NCBI GenBank assembly: GCA_002011235.1
Contig: MTMO01000040.1
Location: forward strand, 1 to 64,000
Reading direction: 5' to 3'
Length of the DNA stretch: 64,000 nt
Source: Archaeoglobus sp. JdFR-27
GTDB taxonomy: Archaea; Halobacteriota; Archaeoglobi; Archaeoglobales; Archaeoglobaceae
Under the pieces are notes generated by a model. It was given only the letters and a program-made list of their open reading frames with translations, was not told where the DNA came from and searched no databases. The position numbers were made by a program, and so were the translations under genes. Shown here one piece after another: positions 61,448 to 64,000 of this stretch (within the stretch, counting starts at the first letter, position 1; each line of letters starts with the position of its first letter).

Positions 61448-62761
61448 TTAAAATCCAAGCTTTGGAAATCCTTTGATAGGCAATTTCCCCATCTTACCTT
61501 TCTTCATTCTCTTCATCAAGTTCTTCATTGTTTTGTAGTATTTCAGTAGTTCCTTTACCTCCTGGGGCGAGGTTCCCGAGCCTATCGCTATCCTTCTTAT
61601 CCTGGACGAGTCGATTATTGAGGGATTCGTTATCTCCTCTTCTGTCATTGAGTCCATGATGTACTTGAACTTCTGCATCTTTTCTTGGGTTGTTTCCATC
61701 ACATCGTCATCAAGCTTCAACCCCATTCCGCCAAATGGCAGCATATCGATGATCTTGGTCAATGGCCCCATTTTCCTCATCGCCTCGATTTGTTTATAGA
61801 CATCTTTTAAGGTGAAAGTTCCCTTAAGAAAAGCCTCTGGATCGAGATCTTCCTCTGAAACAACCCTTTCAACTTTTTCGAGCAATGCCCTGATGTCTCC
61901 CATCCCAAGCAGCCTAGAAACGAAGCCTGCTGGATCGAATCTCTCGAAGTCCTCAACTTTTTCTCCACTTCCGATGAATGCTATTGGAATGCCAATCTCT
62001 CTTGCGGCAGATAAGGCTCCACCACCCTTTGCAGTTCCATCGAACTTCGTTATAACGATTCCATCAATTCCTATCGCCTCATGGAATCTTTTTGCCTGAC
62101 CGCTCGCAAGCTGACCTATTGCTGCATCAAGGACGAGGAGCTTGTAGTCGGGCATCAAGGCCTTGCTGATCTGGATCATCTCCTCGATTAGATCTTCTTC
62201 AAGAGCATGTCTGCCTGCTGTATCCACGATTATCATATCGTAGTCCTTTAATTCTTTCAAAGCATTTTTGACGATCTTTACTGCGTTCTTCTCATCCCTC
62301 TTTCCGTAAAATCCGATCGCATATGAATCTGCGAGCTGCTTAAGCTGGTCGTATGCAGCAGGCCTCCATGTATCCGCTGCAACAACTGCAGTCTTCAAAC
62401 CCTTATCTTTGAAATATTTCGCCATCTTTGCCGTTGTGGTTGTTTTCCCACTTCCCTGTAAGCCAACGAGCATGATTTTTGACTTTTTGAGTGGGATGTC
62501 TAGCCCTTCTCCAATACCACCCATCAGCTCTTCGTAAACGATTTTAATTATGTGCTCTCGAACATTGAAAGTCGGAAGAACATCTTCACTCAAAGCCCTC
62601 TTCTTTATCGAGTCGCTGATCTTTTTTACAAGCCTAACGTTAACGTCTGCCCTCAAAAGAGCCCTCTGGATATCCTTTACTATTTCTTCCACAAGATACT
62701 TGTCAACAGAGGATGAAGTGGTGATCTTCCTTACAACTTCTCTTAAGGATTCAAGTGCCAT
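61448..62761 (-). CDS. srp54: Signal recognition particle GTPase SRP54
   Basis: 437 aa. N domain, then G motifs GLQGSGKTTTTAKMA, DTAGRHALEEDL (G3), TKFDGTAKGGGA (G4) and GSGEKVEDFERFD, and a Met-rich M domain at the end (MGPLTKIIDMLPFGGMGLKLDDDVMETTQEKMQKFKYIMDSMTEEE). Binds 7S RNA and signal peptides and targets ribosomes to SecY. A TATA element at 62781-62792 sits 26 nt before the ATG. Confidence 0.97.
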   Translation of the reverse strand: MALESLREVVRKITTSSSVDKYLVEEIVKDIQRALLRADVNVRLVKKISDSIKKRALSEDVLPTFNVREHIIKIVYEELMGGIGEGLDIPLKKSKIMLVGLQGSGKTTTTAKMAKYFKDKGLKTAVVAADTWRPAAYDQLKQLADSYAIGFYGKRDEKNAVKIVKNALKELKDYDMIIVDTAGRHALEEDLIEEMIQISKALMPDYKLLVLDAAIGQLASGQAKRFHEAIGIDGIVITKFDGTAKGGGALSAAREIGIPIAFIGSGEKVEDFERFDPAGFVSRLLGMGDIRALLEKVERVVSEEDLDPEAFLKGTFTLKDVYKQIEAMRKMGPLTKIIDMLPFGGMGLKLDDDVMETTQEKMQKFKYIMDSMTEEEITNPSIIDSSRIRRIAIGSGTSPQEVKELLKYYKTMKNLMKRMKKGKMGKLPIKGFPKLGF

Positions 62762-62780
62762 TGAAAGAATGCTTACTTAT

Positions 62781-62792
62781 CGAATTAAAACC
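62781..62792 (-). promoter_or_regulatory. TATA box of srp54
   Basis: On the minus strand GGTTTTAATTCG, centred about 26 nt before the srp54 ATG at 62761; no ribosome site between, so probably leaderless. Confidence 0.45.
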
Positions 62793-62825
62793 TTTTTCCT
62801 TTAAGTTTGCTTTAAATCATGAATT

Positions 62826-63530
62826 TCAGGATGAAAATAAGAAAAAAAGGAAAACGATAAGGCTAGAAATCAGAAAGTAAATCTCTTTAACTCCGATTTT
62901 CCCCAGGTCGCCTGAAAAGGAATGTTCTTCATATCTTCTGAGATAAAGATTCTCGGATATACTTATCGCTCTTAAAACCATCACCGAGATGGTAGCTTTT
63001 ACAATCTTGCGATAAAGTTCCAGTCTTTTTCTTTCGTTGATCGCGTGAATCTCTATGATGTTGGTGAAGTCTCTTGCATATACATTTAGAAGTCTTATAG
63101 CTATTAGCAGGGACATGGATATCTTTGGCGGGAGTCTGAAGAATTCCAAGGTAGCTAAGATCTTCTTTTGTTGAAGATTCAGCATTACCGCGCTCACTGA
63201 GATTATTGAGAATATAAAAAGCGAGGATCTAACCATACTGGAATGATCAGATGTTATGATAAAACTTGAAACGGAGAAAAAGATGATAAAGGGGACAGCA
63301 ACGAAAATACTGCTAACAACCCTTCTGATATTTCTCATTGCGATGGAGTAAATCGTGCTAGAAGCGATAACAAGGAGCATCATTTTGATGCTGAAGGCAG
63401 AGAGATTGATAGCCACAAAACTAGTTAAAATAAAAAGAAAAACAAACCTCGGGTCTGCAGAGTCTTTTCCTGAAGCTGTAAATCTTTCCACATGCCTGAA
63501 AATGCCTGCAAGCTTAATCTCTTTCATCAT
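62826..63530 (-). CDS. Energy-coupling factor transporter, transmembrane T subunit (CbiQ type)
   Basis: 234 aa, about five helices. HVERFTASGKDSADPRFVFLFILTSFVAINL is a CbiQ-like start; RAISISENLYLRRYEEHSF matches the coupling-helix region that docks on the ATPase. It overlaps the ATPase gene by 4 bp (ATGA). No substrate-binding S component is in the window, so the substrate (vitamin, cobalt or nickel) is unknown. Confidence 0.82.
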   Translation of the reverse strand: MMKEIKLAGIFRHVERFTASGKDSADPRFVFLFILTSFVAINLSAFSIKMMLLVIASSTIYSIAMRNIRRVVSSIFVAVPFIIFFSVSSFIITSDHSSMVRSSLFIFSIISVSAVMLNLQQKKILATLEFFRLPPKISMSLLIAIRLLNVYARDFTNIIEIHAINERKRLELYRKIVKATISVMVLRAISISENLYLRRYEEHSFSGDLGKIGVKEIYFLISSLIVFLFFLFSS

Positions 63531-64000
63531 TTATTATCTTCTCCGTCCACCTTTATTTCCTTCAGTTTACCTTTCTTGAGCTCATAGATGGTATCACAAA
63601 GGCTTGCTAGCTTCATATCATGGGTTGCAATTATCGCTGTCTTTCCTTCCTTTCTTAAACATTCAACCAGCTTAAAACAGAAATCAGGGTTGAGGTACAC
63701 TGTTGGTTCATCTAGAAATATCAGATCTCCAGAAAACACTTTCAAAATTGAAACGAGCTTTGCTTCCCCGGCACTGAGTGTGTGGGGGTGTCTTTCCATT
63801 AGATTTCCCAATCCAAAAAAATCGATAAGATCACCTGAAATTGAAAGCTCATCCTTAACACTTCTGGCAGTAAAACTATAGTATGAGTACTGGAAGCTGA
63901 TAGAGACCTTCTTTTCGTGCCAGTAAATTTTCCCGATTTCAGGTTTGAGTATGCCGCAAAGAATTTTCAGCAGTGTTGTCTTGCCTGAACCGTTATCGCC
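63527..64000 (-). CDS. Energy-coupling factor transporter ATPase (partial)
   Basis: 158 codons are seen; the frame is open to the window edge, so the N-terminal end is missing. Walker A GDNGSGKTTLLKIL is at the edge, signature LSAGEAKLV, Walker B LIFLDEPTVYLNPD, H-loop ATHD. CbiO/EcfA-type ATPase, first in a unit with the CbiQ-like gene (4-bp overlap). It reads away from the window edge. Confidence 0.9.
   Translation of the reverse strand, partial: GDNGSGKTTLLKILCGILKPEIGKIYWHEKKVSISFQYSYYSFTARSVKDELSISGDLIDFFGLGNLMERHPHTLSAGEAKLVSILKVFSGDLIFLDEPTVYLNPDFCFKLVECLRKEGKTAIIATHDMKLASLCDTIYELKKGKLKEIKVDGEDNK

Overview
The window is archaeal chromosome, AT-rich (roughly 40% GC by eye). Gene content points to the Archaeoglobaceae (Archaeoglobus/Ferroglobus/Geoglobus group): archaeal type RNase P RNA, an Archaeoglobus-like malate dehydrogenase, AfpA archaeoflavoprotein, an HPS-RraA fusion, an HdrD-like Fe-S protein, an F420-type LLM oxidoreductase, archaeosine and wyosine tRNA-modification enzymes and the archaeal S10-spc ribosomal protein order. 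Species cannot be fixed from sequence alone.

Layout. 1-3.5 kb: tail of a TIM-barrel gene, RNase P RNA, a membrane protein, hemD, a Tat lipoprotein of the DUF362 family and a decayed DUF362 fragment. 4-12.7 kb: an acetate island, with a ribbon-helix-helix regulator divergent from acs, DUF4212 plus a sodium:solute symporter, two CBS/DUF294 nucleotidyltransferase-like proteins (one with a cNMP-type sensor domain) and a DEDDh exonuclease. 12.7-16.8 kb: HPS-RraA fusion, a PiT phosphate permease with no standard start codon, its PhoU-like partner, and a diaminopentanoate-dehydrogenase-like enzyme. 16.9-29 kb: mixed metabolism and RNA modification (CoA transferase, AN1-rhomboid, RaSEA, DUF63, alanine dehydrogenase, rubredoxin, malate dehydrogenase, a frameshifted SdpI gene, Taw2-like, Nmd3, HdrD-like). 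29.1-45.8 kb: a SPOUT methyltransferase followed by the S10/spc ribosomal protein cluster with Rpp29, then secY, a YidC-like DUF106 gene, cmk and cbf5. 45.9-51.7 kb: two stand-alone receiver proteins, a crotonase, AfpA and a beta-propeller lipoprotein.

51.8-54.8 kb is a decayed accessory zone: broken pieces of an SSV-type integrase, an HNH gene and a lysine-rich gene each split by a homopolymer frameshift, an RHH fragment that runs into tRNA-Arg(CCU), and further remnants. 54.8-59.4 kb is a complete branched-chain-amino-acid type ABC operon (livKHMGF). 59.5-64 kb holds an LLM oxidoreductase, RNase HII, SRP54 and an ECF transporter (CbiQ plus an ATPase cut by the window edge).

Themes. Many first genes of transcripts have a TATA box centred 22-29 nt before the start codon and look leaderless, while operon-internal genes carry GGTGA/GGAGG sites. 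Three convergent gene junctions carry short 10-11 bp tandem arrays. The most system-like locus is the acetate island, where transport and activation genes are joined to a putative nucleotide-based sensor/nuclease module.
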